NCBI GenBank assembly: GCA_001897355.1 | Contig: MKST01000007.1 | Span: forward strand, 449,707 to 513,706 | Reading direction: 5' to 3' | DNA length: 64,000 bases | From: Solirubrobacterales bacterium 67-14 | GTDB taxonomy: Bacteria; Actinomycetota; Thermoleophilia; Solirubrobacterales; 70-9 | Shown: positions 1 to 8,414 of the stretch, piece by piece | How the letters are laid out: every line of letters starts with the position of its first letter | Position numbering within the stretch: the stretch's first letter is position 1 | Position numbers and translations under genes: made by a program | Notes under the pieces: generated by a model | Database searches by the model: none | The model's input: only the letters and a program-made list of their open reading frames with translations | What the model was told of the DNA's origin: nothing

Positions 1-67
1 GGCGACGGTGGCGCGGCTGAAAGCCGTGCCTCCGGAGCGGTCTTCCTTACCCGGGGCGACGGTGGCG
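1..67. repeat. 13-bp direct repeat at window edge
   Basis: The 13-mer ggcgacggtggcg occurs at 1-13 and again at 55-67, a spacing of 54 bases, just downstream of the antiporter gene. The window edge cuts the region, so it is unknown whether more copies follow to the left. No coding sequence is supported here. Confidence 0.35.
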
Positions 68-70
68 GGG

Positions 71-1825
71 TTAGGACGGGGCGTCGAGTACCAGCAGGGT
101 TGCGCGGCCGTCTTGTTTGACGGGTTTTTCTTCGGTGGTGAGGTGGATCTTGGCCGGCATCGTGCCGGACTGCGGGATCACCGCGGCGAGCGGGATCGCG
201 CCTTCGGGCACCTCGGCCAGGGGGCCGACCACGGAGACCGGCTCGCCGGCCGATAGCCGCCGCTGGACCTCGGTCTCGGTGTCGCCGTCGTGGAACAGTT
301 CCAGTGCCTCGGAGTTGACGATCGGCGCCGCGTCAGAGGGCGAACGGCGCCGGTAAACCTGATTCGCCTCGTAGAGCTCGGCCAGTTGGAAGGAGAGCAG
401 CTGGTTGAGGCTGTCGTCGTCACTGACCACGGCGAACGCGGCGACATCCTCCAGCGGTGAATCGGCCGAGTTGTCTTCCGGGTCGAGCGGGCCGCCGAAG
501 GAAGGTAAGCCGCGCTCGGCCGCGGCCCTGGCCTCGTCGGGATCCTCGGTCCAGACGGTCACGTCCGCCCCGGCCCGGGTCAGGCCCTCACCGACCGTGA
601 GCGCCCAGGGCGGCGCCCCGATCATCAGCAGCGCGGGCCGGTGCTCGCCGGCCAGCCCGAGCAGCCTGGCCAGCCAAGGGGAGACCAGCGAGTAGTAGAG
701 CACGGTGCCGATGATGATCATGAAAGTGACCGGGATGATGTACTCGGCTCCGGGAACGTCCCGTTCGGTCAACTCCAGCCCGAAGGCGGAGGCCGTTGAC
801 GCGGCGACGATCCCGCGCGGAGCCATCGAGGCGAAGAACACTTTTTCCTTCCAGGTGAAGGGGAGCCCGACCAAAGCCAGTGCGGCCAGGGGTCGGGCGA
901 CGAAGATCAGGATCGCGATCACGACCAACCCCTGCCAGCCGAGATCGATCACCTGGTCGATGTCGACGTTGGCGGCGAGCAGCACGAAGAGGATCCCGAC
1001 CAGGATCGGCACCAGGGTTTCCTTGAACTCCGCCACCTGGTCGATCCGGACCCGGCGCTGGTTGGCCAGGGCGACGCCCATCGCGATCGTCGCGACCAGC
1101 CCGGAGTCGGCGAGGATCGCATCCGCGACCGCGAAGCAGACGACCACCATCATCAGGGTCGCGGCCACCTTGTCGCGGCCGGCCAGTCGTTTGGTGCCGA
1201 GGATCGGGAACATCAGCATCGCGCCGGCCGCGCCGACCAGGCCGCCGACCCCCAGGGAGACCAGCAGCTCGACCAGGTCGAACTCGCCGCCGACCCCGTT
1301 CTCGAAGGAGCCGAAGACGACCACGGCGATGATCGCGCCGATCGGGTCGATCAGGATCCCTTCCCACTTGAGTACCCGTCGCACCTTCTGGGTCGGCCCG
1401 ATGAAGTCGAGGATCGGCAGGACCACGGTCGGCCCCGAGACGATCACGGTGGCCCCGATCAGGATCGAGACTTCGTGCGGCACGTCGAGCAGCAGGGCGA
1501 TCGAAACCGTGGCCACGAACCAGGTGATGACCACCCCGATCGTGATCAGGCGGGTCACCGCGCCCCTCACCCCGGAGGCGAGCTCCTCCCGTTTGAGGCC
1601 GAGGGCGCCTTCGAAGAGGATGATGCCGACGGCGATCTCGACCGCCGGCGAGAGCGACGGCCCGAGCAGCTTCACCGGGTCGATCAGGCCCAGCCCCGAG
1701 ATGCCGACCGCCATGCCGACGATCAGGAGCGGCACGATCGGCGGCACCCGCATCCAGGTGGCCGAGAGCCGGGCCAGCACCGAGAGGATCACGACAAGGC
1801 TCAGACCGAGGAGGATTTCATCCAT
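71..1825 (-). CDS. Cation:proton antiporter (CPA1/NhaP-type) with cytoplasmic nucleotide-binding-like tail
   Basis: A predicted inner-membrane Na+(K+)/H+ antiporter of 584 residues. Residues 1 to about 390 form a run of hydrophobic helices with CPA-type motifs: EGILIDPIGA in the middle and SMAPRGIVAAS near the end of the membrane part. Residues from about 400 form a soluble tail starting with a Rossmann-like segment (ALLMIGAPPW), similar to the TrkA-N/RCK tails that gate monovalent-cation transporters. The ATG start overlaps the last 8 bases of the upstream ion-channel gene, so the two are probably co-translated. It is the last gene of a gnd-pgl-channel-antiporter series. The exchanged cation cannot be read from sequence. 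Confidence 0.88.
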   Translation of the reverse strand: MDEILLGLSLVVILSVLARLSATWMRVPPIVPLLIVGMAVGISGLGLIDPVKLLGPSLSPAVEIAVGIILFEGALGLKREELASGVRGAVTRLITIGVVITWFVATVSIALLLDVPHEVSILIGATVIVSGPTVVLPILDFIGPTQKVRRVLKWEGILIDPIGAIIAVVVFGSFENGVGGEFDLVELLVSLGVGGLVGAAGAMLMFPILGTKRLAGRDKVAATLMMVVVCFAVADAILADSGLVATIAMGVALANQRRVRIDQVAEFKETLVPILVGILFVLLAANVDIDQVIDLGWQGLVVIAILIFVARPLAALALVGLPFTWKEKVFFASMAPRGIVAASTASAFGLELTERDVPGAEYIIPVTFMIIIGTVLYYSLVSPWLARLLGLAGEHRPALLMIGAPPWALTVGEGLTRAGADVTVWTEDPDEARAAAERGLPSFGGPLDPEDNSADSPLEDVAAFAVVSDDDSLNQLLSFQLAELYEANQVYRRRSPSDAAPIVNSEALELFHDGDTETEVQRRLSAGEPVSVVGPLAEVPEGAIPLAAVIPQSGTMPAKIHLTTEEKPVKQDGRATLLVLDAPS

Positions 1826-2486
1826 TCGCGCGTGACCTTCCGAGGTTGCCGACGATCACGGCGACAACCGTGATCACATAGATCTGCCCGATCAGGGCCT
1901 CGGCCGCGGTCAATGACCGTCCCAGGTTGGTCGCGGCGGAAAAGTCGCCCATGCCGACGGTGGTGATCGTGGTGATGCTGTAGTAGAGGTAGTTGTTGGT
2001 GGTGCCGTCCGCGACCCCTTGCTGGAAGAACGGGTCGCCGCTGACCGCGGCGATCGCCCCGAAGGCGGAGGCGAAGGCGAGGCACATCAGCAGGTAGATG
2101 CAGAGCACGCCCATCATCGTGTGGGTGGTGATCCTCCCCCGCTCCTTGACCTGGCGGACCAGCCCCCAGCCGATCACCGGGGTGGCGATCACGACGAGGG
2201 AAAAGGTGGAGAGCCTGACGAAGTCGTCGTTGACGGAGTTGGTGAACGCGGCCTGAGTCCAGGCGGCGAAGATGGCCAGCCCGATGATCACCCCGACCGT
2301 CACCCGGAGGGCCATCCGCGGCTGGGCTGCCCGGGTCGAGGCGAAGAGCGCGAACGCCTGGAGGTTCAGCGAGATCACGTTCGCCCACTTGCCGTCGGGC
2401 GTGGCCATGATGAAGACCATCGAGGCCAGGATCAGGATCAGCGCGAAGCCGTAGCGCTCGGCCCCCATGTCACGAATCTTGGTCAA
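1818..2486 (-). CDS. Ion channel family protein (K+ channel-like pore) with TVGMGD filter
   Basis: A 222-residue membrane protein. The N-terminal half has several hydrophobic segments. The C-terminal third carries a pore-loop signature, SITTITTVGMGDFSA, followed by a final helix, matching the P-loop and inner helix of two-TM potassium channels. The selectivity filter reads TVGMGD where K+ channels normally have TVGYGD or TVGFGD, so ion preference is uncertain. The TTG start at 2486 gives a TTGA overlap with the stop of pgl; an in-frame ATG at 2468 is an alternative. The neighbouring antiporter supports a role in monovalent-cation homeostasis. Confidence 0.8.
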   Translation of the reverse strand: MTKIRDMGAERYGFALILILASMVFIMATPDGKWANVISLNLQAFALFASTRAAQPRMALRVTVGVIIGLAIFAAWTQAAFTNSVNDDFVRLSTFSLVVIATPVIGWGLVRQVKERGRITTHTMMGVLCIYLLMCLAFASAFGAIAAVSGDPFFQQGVADGTTNNYLYYSITTITTVGMGDFSAATNLGRSLTAAEALIGQIYVITVVAVIVGNLGRSRANG

Positions 2487-3157
2487 GTCGCGTCTGCTGT
2501 CTCGGAAAGCTCGATGTCGGTGACCAGGGTGACGTTCGGGTTCTCGATCCGACCGGCCGGGATGCTCGGATCCCCGGCGGTCAGTTTCGAGAGCGCCTCT
2601 TCCTTGCCTTCGCCGGTGACCAGGAAGAGGATCTGGCGGGCCCGATCGATCGCCTTGTAGGTCAGCGACATGCGGCGGGTGCCCTGGTAGTCGCCGGCGG
2701 TGATCGCGACCTGCCGGTCGGTCACCTCGAGGATCTGATCGTCGGGGATCAGGGAGGCGGTGTGCCCGTCCGGCCCCAGCCCGAGATGGACCAGGTCGAA
2801 CCGGTCCGGCAGCGAGTACTCATAGCCGCTGGCGGCCGTCGCCAGGTCATCGGCTCCGACCGGCATCGGCCGGATCGCGGCCTGGCAGATCAACGGCAGG
2901 GTGAGGACCAGGTGGGTGAGGTTGCGTTGCGTGCTCCCGGTCGGGGCGATCCGTTCGTCGACCTGGAAGAGCGAGGTCCGGCTCCAGTTGAGGCTGCTCT
3001 CGGCCAACAGCTCCAGCATCCGCCACGGAGTCTTGCCGCCGCTGACCGCGAAGTTGAAACGGCCCCGATCGGCGATCGCCGCGTCGGCGACCATCTCGAC
3101 GATCCGGGCCGCCTCGATTGCGGCCGCTTCCGCATCTGCGACGACCCGGGAGACCAA
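2483..3157 (-). CDS. pgl: 6-phosphogluconolactonase
   Basis: Hydrolyses 6-phosphoglucono-1,5-lactone to 6-phosphogluconate, the second step of the oxidative pentose-phosphate pathway, in the cytosol. At 224 residues it has the usual length. Family motifs visible are the sugar-phosphate-binding segment FAVSGGKTPWRML, the VDER stretch (LFQVDERIAP), and HLGLGPDGHTASLIP, which contains the conserved GPDGH. The start is a TTG immediately after the TAA of gnd (TAATTG), with an AAGGA Shine-Dalgarno inside the end of gnd. It is followed by a TTGA overlap with the channel gene. Placement between gnd and the divergent zwf fits the pathway assignment. Confidence 0.93.
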   Translation of the reverse strand: MVSRVVADAEAAAIEAARIVEMVADAAIADRGRFNFAVSGGKTPWRMLELLAESSLNWSRTSLFQVDERIAPTGSTQRNLTHLVLTLPLICQAAIRPMPVGADDLATAASGYEYSLPDRFDLVHLGLGPDGHTASLIPDDQILEVTDRQVAITAGDYQGTRRMSLTYKAIDRARQILFLVTGEGKEEALSKLTAGDPSIPAGRIENPNVTLVTDIELSETADAT

Positions 3158-4189
3158 TTAGCCGTCCTTGCCCTCCGCGGGCTTCTCGTCGTGGCCGCCG
3201 AACTGCTTGCGCATGGCCGAGAGCACCTTGTCGCCGAAGTCACCCAGGCCGCGCGAGTAGAAGCGTTCGTGGAGGGCGGCGGTCAGGACCGGGGTCGGCA
3301 CCCCCTCGTCGATCGCGGCGATCGAGGTCCAGCGGCCCTCGCCCGAATCCGAAACGCGACCGGAGAACTCTTCCAGCTGCGGCGACTCGGCCAGGGCGGC
3401 TGCGGTCAGGTCGAGCAGCCAGGAGCCGACCACGCTGCCGCGGCGCCAGACCTCGGCAACTTCGGCCACGTCGATCTCGTACTGGTAGTACTCGGGGTTC
3501 TCCATCGGCGCGGTCTCGGCGTCCCCGTCGCGCAGGTGCTTGCCGGCGTCGGCGCTCTTGATCACGTTCAATCCCTCCGCGATCGCCGCCATCATGCCGT
3601 ACTCGATCCCGTTGTGGACCATCTTCACGAAGTGGCCGGCGCCGGCCGGACCGCAGTACAGGTAGCCGTTCTCCGCCGGCGAGGGGTCGCCGCTCAGGCC
3701 GGGGGTCCGCTCGGCCTCTTCCACCCCGGGGGCGAGGGTGGCGAAGATCGGCTCGATCCGCTGATAGGCCGCTTCGGGCCCGCCGATCATCAGGCAGTAG
3801 CCGCGCTCGAGGCCGAACACGCCACCAGAGGTGCCGCAGTCGAGATGGTCGATCCCCTTTTCGCCCAGTTCCTCGGCGAAGTGGATGTCGTCGCGGTAGT
3901 AGGTGTTGCCGCCGTCGACGATCGCATCGCCCGGCTCGAGCTCCGCGGCGACCGCGCGGATCGTGCTGCGGGTGATCTCCCCGGCGGGGACCATGATCCA
4001 GACCGCGCGCGGTGCGCTCAGCTTCGAGGCGAGCTCGGCCAGGTCGGCCGCCGGGTCGGCACCCTCGCCGGCGAGTTCCTTCGCCGCCTCCGGGTTCACG
4101 TCATAGACCACGCACCGGTGTCCATCCCGCATCAATCTCCGGGCGATGTTCGCCCCCATACGACCAAGCCCGACGATCCCGATTTCCAT
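3158..4189 (-). CDS. gnd: 6-phosphogluconate dehydrogenase, short decarboxylating type
   Basis: Oxidatively decarboxylates 6-phosphogluconate to ribulose 5-phosphate. The 343 residues match the short family (about 300-340 residues, YqeC/GntZ-like, often NAD+-linked) rather than the 470-residue NADP+ enzyme. The N-terminal dinucleotide fold begins GIVGLGRMGANIARRL. The substrate-binding segment includes DGGNTYYRDD and GTSGGVFGLERGYCLMIGG, and the catalytic lysine lies in GHFVKMVHNGIEYG. A TAATAT hexamer ends 6 bases before the ATG with no Shine-Dalgarno, suggesting a leaderless transcript. It diverges from zwf across 41 bases and is followed directly by pgl. Confidence 0.94.
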   Translation of the reverse strand: MEIGIVGLGRMGANIARRLMRDGHRCVVYDVNPEAAKELAGEGADPAADLAELASKLSAPRAVWIMVPAGEITRSTIRAVAAELEPGDAIVDGGNTYYRDDIHFAEELGEKGIDHLDCGTSGGVFGLERGYCLMIGGPEAAYQRIEPIFATLAPGVEEAERTPGLSGDPSPAENGYLYCGPAGAGHFVKMVHNGIEYGMMAAIAEGLNVIKSADAGKHLRDGDAETAPMENPEYYQYEIDVAEVAEVWRRGSVVGSWLLDLTAAALAESPQLEEFSGRVSDSGEGRWTSIAAIDEGVPTPVLTAALHERFYSRGLGDFGDKVLSAMRKQFGGHDEKPAEGKDG

Positions 4190-4195
4190 GCCGTC

Positions 4196-4223
4196 ATATT
4201 AGAAGGCGTGGTCCGGGTACGCT
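4196..4223. promoter_or_regulatory. Divergent, probably leaderless promoters of gnd and zwf
   Basis: The 41-base gap between the two starts holds TAATAT on the minus strand (4196-4201), 6 bases before the gnd ATG, and TACGCT on the plus strand (4218-4223), 7 bases before the zwf ATG. Both fit the TANNNT -10 box of leaderless actinobacterial genes. Neither gene has a Shine-Dalgarno. Confidence 0.5.
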
Positions 4224-4230
4224 GCGGATC

Positions 4231-5667
4231 ATGAGCAAATCCAAGGAGAGGGAAGCGACGGACGCACTGGTCATCTTCGGCATCACCGGGGACCTGGCCA
4301 AGAAGATGACCTTCCGGGCGCTTTACCGGCTGGAGATGAGGGGCAAGCTCGACTGTCCGATCATCGGTGTGGGACGCAACCAGGACTGGCACCACGAAAC
4401 CATGCGCCAGTGCGCCGAAGAGTCGATTCGCGGCACCGTCGAAGAGTTCGACGCGGCCACGTTCAAGCGTCTGGCCGAACGCATGCGGTTCGTCAACGGC
4501 AACTTCGACGACGAGTCGCTCTATCAGTCGCTGGACGAGGAACTCGCCGATTACGAACGTCCGCTTTTCTATCTGGAGATCCCGCCCCCGCTCTTCTCCG
4601 AAGTGGTTCACGGCTTGGCTGCCGCCGGGTTGACCAAGAACGCCCGCGTGATCCTCGAAAAGCCTTTCGGCCACGACTACGACTCCGCCCAGGAGCTGCA
4701 GAAGGATCTCACCCGCGTGCTCCGCGAGGACCAGATCCTGCGGATCGACCATTACCTCGGCAAGGAGCCGGTGATGGACATCACCTACCTCCGCTTCGCG
4801 AACGCCCTGCTGGAGCCGGTCTGGAACCGCAACTACGTCTCCTATGTGCAGATGACGATGAGCGAGAACTTCGGGGTCGAGGACCGGGGGCGCTTCTACG
4901 AAGGGGTCGGGGCGATCCGCGACGTGGTCCAGAACCATATGCTGCAGGTGCTCGCCCTCCTGGCGATGGAAGCACCGAACGCGAACCAGCACGACTCGAT
5001 CCGGGCCAAGAAGCTGGAGCTCTTCGAGGCGATCCGCTCCGCCGACCCGGAGAAATGCGTGCGCGGGCAGTACAACGGTTACCGGGACATCCCGGATGTC
5101 GCCGACGATTCCCAGGTCGAAACCTACGCGGCGATGGAGCTGGCGATCGACAACTGGCGCTGGTCCGGCGTGCCCTTCTACCTGCGCACCGGCAAGAACC
5201 TGCCGGTCAAGCACACCGAGGTCCGGGTGGTCTTCAAACGCCCGCCCCACACTGGGGTCGGGATGAAGTCGCACAAGCCGCCGCGCAACCAGATGGTGGT
5301 CCGTATCGACCCGCTGCCGGGCGCCCGGATGGCCTTCGTCGCCAAGGCGGCCGGGGTCGAGGATTTCGAGGAGGCCGACCTGGACGTGCTGTTCGAGAAG
5401 GAGCCGGGCACCGAGCCGGAGCCCTACGAGCGCCTGCTCGACGACGCGATCCACGGGCGCTACGACCTCTTCACCCAGTTCAGCATGGTCGAGGAGACCT
5501 GGCGGATCGTCCAGCCGCTGCTCGACGACCCGCCACCGGTGGTGCCCTACGAGATCGGCAGTTGGGGCCCGGAAGAGGCCGATCGCCTGGTCAAGGGCAT
5601 CTGCGACTGGGACCAGCCATGGCGCCCGGTCGAGGACGCTCGTCAGCACGTGCTGCTCGGAGGCTGA
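4231..5667 (+). CDS. zwf: Glucose-6-phosphate dehydrogenase
   Basis: Oxidises glucose 6-phosphate to 6-phosphoglucono-lactone with production of NADPH, the entry step of the pentose-phosphate pathway. The 478-residue product is the usual length. The nucleotide-binding motif FGITGDLAKKM lies near residue 15, EKPFGHD about residue 145, and the active-site signature RIDHYLGKEPV about residue 170. The ATG at 4231 is chosen because it places the nucleotide fold at the normal distance from the N terminus and because TACGCT lies just upstream; the frame is open further upstream but non-homologous. It is divergent from gnd-pgl, completing the oxidative branch. Confidence 0.96.
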   Translation: MSKSKEREATDALVIFGITGDLAKKMTFRALYRLEMRGKLDCPIIGVGRNQDWHHETMRQCAEESIRGTVEEFDAATFKRLAERMRFVNGNFDDESLYQSLDEELADYERPLFYLEIPPPLFSEVVHGLAAAGLTKNARVILEKPFGHDYDSAQELQKDLTRVLREDQILRIDHYLGKEPVMDITYLRFANALLEPVWNRNYVSYVQMTMSENFGVEDRGRFYEGVGAIRDVVQNHMLQVLALLAMEAPNANQHDSIRAKKLELFEAIRSADPEKCVRGQYNGYRDIPDVADDSQVETYAAMELAIDNWRWSGVPFYLRTGKNLPVKHTEVRVVFKRPPHTGVGMKSHKPPRNQMVVRIDPLPGARMAFVAKAAGVEDFEEADLDVLFEKEPGTEPEPYERLLDDAIHGRYDLFTQFSMVEETWRIVQPLLDDPPPVVPYEIGSWGPEEADRLVKGICDWDQPWRPVEDARQHVLLGG

Positions 5668-5712
5668 GGCGGCAAGCCCGAAATGGTGCCCCACAGGTAG
5701 GATTCCCCGGAT

Positions 5713-6207
5713 ATGTCTGAGATCCTGAACGTTCTGGTGGAAGTCCCGAAGGGCTCCCGAAACAAGTACGAATGGGACGCCGAGCTGGGCGCGATCAAGC
5801 TCGACCGTTTCCTTTTTTCCTCGATGGTCTACCCGGTCGACTACGGCATGGTGCCGAACACGCTCGGCGCGGACGGCGACCCGCTCGACGCGATGGTCTG
5901 CGTTTCGGAGCCGACCTTCCCGGGCTGCATCATCCCGTCGATCCCGCTCGGCCTCTTCCGCATGACCGACGACGGCGAGCTCGACGACAAGATCCTCTGC
6001 GTCCCCGCCGACGACCCGAACTGGAACTACATCGAGTCGCTGGACCAGCTCTCGAACCAGCTCAAGGAAGAGATCTCCCACTTCTTCGCGGTTTACAAGC
6101 AGCCCGAGGGCAAGATCGTCGAAGTAGACGGCTGGTACCCCCTCGAGTCCGCCCTCGAGGTACTCGAGCTCAGCCGCGAACGCTTCACCTCAGGCGCCAA
6201 CGCCTAG
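5713..6207 (+). CDS. ppa: Inorganic pyrophosphatase (family I)
   Basis: Hydrolyses pyrophosphate to two phosphates in the cytosol and so drives biosynthetic reactions. The 164 residues are typical of the soluble bacterial enzyme. The family signature with three metal-binding aspartates is seen as DGDPLDAMV about residue 57. The preceding YPVDYGMVPNT and the later DDPNWNY are also characteristic. It follows zwf by 45 bases. A TAGGAT hexamer ends 9 bases upstream of the ATG, so it may have its own promoter. Confidence 0.96.
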   Translation: MSEILNVLVEVPKGSRNKYEWDAELGAIKLDRFLFSSMVYPVDYGMVPNTLGADGDPLDAMVCVSEPTFPGCIIPSIPLGLFRMTDDGELDDKILCVPADDPNWNYIESLDQLSNQLKEEISHFFAVYKQPEGKIVEVDGWYPLESALEVLELSRERFTSGANA

Positions 6208-6228
6208 AGCCGCAGGATCGAAGGCGGG

Positions 6229-7218
6229 TCAGGCGGCGGCTTTGGCGGCGAGTTGACCGCAGGCGGCGTCTATGTCGCGGCCTCGGGTCAGCCTTACCGT
6301 GGCGTGGATTCCGCGGGACATCAGGGTCTCGCGGAAGTGGTCGATCGTTTCCCGCGGTGACCCCTGGTAGCCCGTGCCGCTGGGGTTGTAGGGGATCAGG
6401 TTGACCTTGAAGTCGTTCTTGGGCAGGAGGAGGTCCGCCAGCTCGTGGGCCAGTTCCTCGCTGTCGTTGACACCGTCCAGCATCAGGTACTCGATGAAGA
6501 CCTTGCGCTTGCGGGTGTGCCGCCACTCACGGCAGGCGGCGACCACGTCCTCCATCGGGTAGCGGTCGTTGACGGGCATGATCTCCGAGCGCAACCGGTC
6601 GTTCGGGGCGTGCAGGGAGAGCGCGAGCCGGACCGCCGGGCCCTCGGTGGTCATCCGTTGGATCCCGGGCAGCCAGCCGACCGTCGAGACCGTGGTGTGG
6701 GAGTTGGCGATCCCGACCTCGGGCAGCCGCTCGCAGACCGCGAGCACGTTGTCGAGGTTCATCATCGGCTCGCCCATCCCCATGAAGACCGCGTGGTTGA
6801 CCGGCTCGATCCGGCGGAAATGGAGCGCCTGGTCGAGGATCTCGGACTCGGTGAGGTTGCGGCCGAACTTCATCGTGCCCGTCGCGCAGAAAGTGCAGGT
6901 GAGCGGGCATCCGGACTGGCTGGAGAGGCAGAGCGAGCGGCGGCCGTCGCGGTAGCGCATCAGAACCGCCTCGACCGGGCGGCCGTCGGCAGTCAGGAAG
7001 AGGGCCTTCTCGGTGCCGTCGACCGACTTGGCGGTGGCGTCCATCGCCAGGGTCGAGATCGGCAGCTGGCTGCCGAGCTCTTCCCGCAGCGAGGTCGGCA
7101 GGTTGGTCATCTCATCGAATGACCCGGCTCCGCGGGCAAGCCACTCCCAGACCTGGCCGGTCCGGTAGGAAGGCTGGCCGAGGCCGGCCATGGTTTCTTC
7201 GAGCAGCTTCAGGTCCAC
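6229..7218 (-). CDS. rlmN: 23S rRNA (adenine2503-C2)-methyltransferase
   Basis: A radical-SAM enzyme that methylates A2503 of 23S rRNA and A37 of certain tRNAs, affecting translational fidelity. Its 329 residues are the usual size. The radical-SAM cluster motif CxxxCxxC is seen as CPLTCTFC. GMGEPMMNLDNV follows, and the C-terminal segment RGRDIDAACGQL carries the conserved cysteine that forms the covalent RNA intermediate. The start is GTG at 7218. It is convergent with ppa across about 20 bases. Confidence 0.95.
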   Translation of the reverse strand: MDLKLLEETMAGLGQPSYRTGQVWEWLARGAGSFDEMTNLPTSLREELGSQLPISTLAMDATAKSVDGTEKALFLTADGRPVEAVLMRYRDGRRSLCLSSQSGCPLTCTFCATGTMKFGRNLTESEILDQALHFRRIEPVNHAVFMGMGEPMMNLDNVLAVCERLPEVGIANSHTTVSTVGWLPGIQRMTTEGPAVRLALSLHAPNDRLRSEIMPVNDRYPMEDVVAACREWRHTRKRKVFIEYLMLDGVNDSEELAHELADLLLPKNDFKVNLIPYNPSGTGYQGSPRETIDHFRETLMSRGIHATVRLTRGRDIDAACGQLAAKAAA

Positions 7219-7255
7219 ACCACAAGTGTGGCAGGAGCTGATGGCTCCCTGCCTT

Positions 7256-8398
7256 TCAGGCGCCTTCCTTCTGCGGGGTCTTGAGCCAGTTCCTGATCTC
7301 CTCGCCTTGCTGGTCCAGGGCCGGCGGCGGAAGCCGCGTCTCGGCCGGGCTGCCCGAAAGGCGGATCGGGGATGAGGTCGTCCTGATCCCTTCGAACTCG
7401 GTCACGGGGTCCAGCCCCAAGCGGTCGGCCAGCTCGAAGCCACCGCCGATCTCGTTGACCGGGCCGGCCGGCACGCCGGCGTCGTTCAATGCCTCGGACC
7501 AGTACTCGACCGAATCCAGGCTGAGGCGCTGTTCCAGTTCCGTCCGCAGGGAGCCCCGGTTCTCGACCCGGTCGAGATTGCTGGCGAAGCGGGGGTCCTC
7601 AGCCAACCCGGGGGCGCCGATCGTCACCGCGAGCTGCCGGAACTGGCGGTCGTTCCCGGCGCAGATCATGATCGGCCCGGTCGCGGTGGCATAGGTCGCG
7701 AAGGGCTCGATGCTGGGATGGACGTTGCCGAGGCGGGAGGGGGAGTTGCCGGTGTGGAGGAAGGCCGAGCTCTGGTTGGCGAGTGCGGCGAGGGCGGTAG
7801 AAAGCAGGCTGACCTCGACCCGCTGACCCTCCCGCCGGCAGTCGCGATCGTGGAGCGCGGCGAGGATGCCGGTGGCGGCGTTGAGGCCGGCGATCACGTC
7901 GACCAGGGCGACCCCGACCTTGCTCGCTTCCCCGTCCGGCGGGCCGGTGATCGACATCATGCCGCTGAGCGCCTGGATCAGCGGGTCGTAGCCGGGCATC
8001 GCGGCCCCCGCGCCTTCCCCGAAGCCGGTGATCGAGCAGTAGATCAGGGCCGGGTGGGCGGCGTGGACGGTTTCCCAGTCGAGGCCGAAACGGGCCATGG
8101 TGCCGGGCCGGAAGTTCTCGATCAGGACATCGGCCCGCATCGCCAGCTCGAAGGCCAGCGCCCGGTCCGCTTCGTCCTTCAGGTCAAGGGCCACCGATCG
8201 CTTGTTCCGGTTCGCCGTGTGGAAATAGGTGGATCTACCCTCTGAGTCGACCGGCGGCAGCCACGATCTGGTCTCGTCCCCCCCGGGTGGTTCGACCTTG
8301 ATCACGCTCGCCCCGAGATCGCCCAGCGTCATCGCGGCCAGAGGACCGGCCAGTACCCGGCTGAAGTCAGCCACGATGACCCCCGAGAGTGCGCTCAT
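7256..8398 (-). CDS. CoA-transferase family III (CaiB/BaiF) protein
   Basis: Predicted to move coenzyme A between organic acids; the substrate cannot be read. The product is about 380 residues from the ATG at 8398. Family features are the N-terminal SRVLAGPLAAMTLGDLGA, IKVEPPGGDETR, NRNKRSVALDLK and PGYDPLIQALSG. The ATG at 8398 is preferred because the family normally begins a few residues before the SRVLAGP motif. The frame is open upstream, but that extension overlaps the divergent ABC gene. Only 16 bases separate it from the exporter ATPase gene, so the two promoters must overlap or lie in the coding ends. Confidence 0.88.
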   Translation of the reverse strand: MSALSGVIVADFSRVLAGPLAAMTLGDLGASVIKVEPPGGDETRSWLPPVDSEGRSTYFHTANRNKRSVALDLKDEADRALAFELAMRADVLIENFRPGTMARFGLDWETVHAAHPALIYCSITGFGEGAGAAMPGYDPLIQALSGMMSITGPPDGEASKVGVALVDVIAGLNAATGILAALHDRDCRREGQRVEVSLLSTALAALANQSSAFLHTGNSPSRLGNVHPSIEPFATYATATGPIMICAGNDRQFRQLAVTIGAPGLAEDPRFASNLDRVENRGSLRTELEQRLSLDSVEYWSEALNDAGVPAGPVNEIGGGFELADRLGLDPVTEFEGIRTTSSPIRLSGSPAETRLPPPALDQQGEEIRNWLKTPQKEGA

Positions 8399-8414
8399 GG
8401 TTGCATGGTGACGG

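Noticed and set aside
4132-6081. Long minus-strand open frame opposite zwf and ppa
   Set aside because: The plus strand has unmistakable G6PDH and pyrophosphatase motifs. Long antisense frames are expected in high-GC coding sequence, and this one lacks any family motif. Similar frames opposite the genes at 9215, 14987, 25379 and 62122 were dropped for the same reason.
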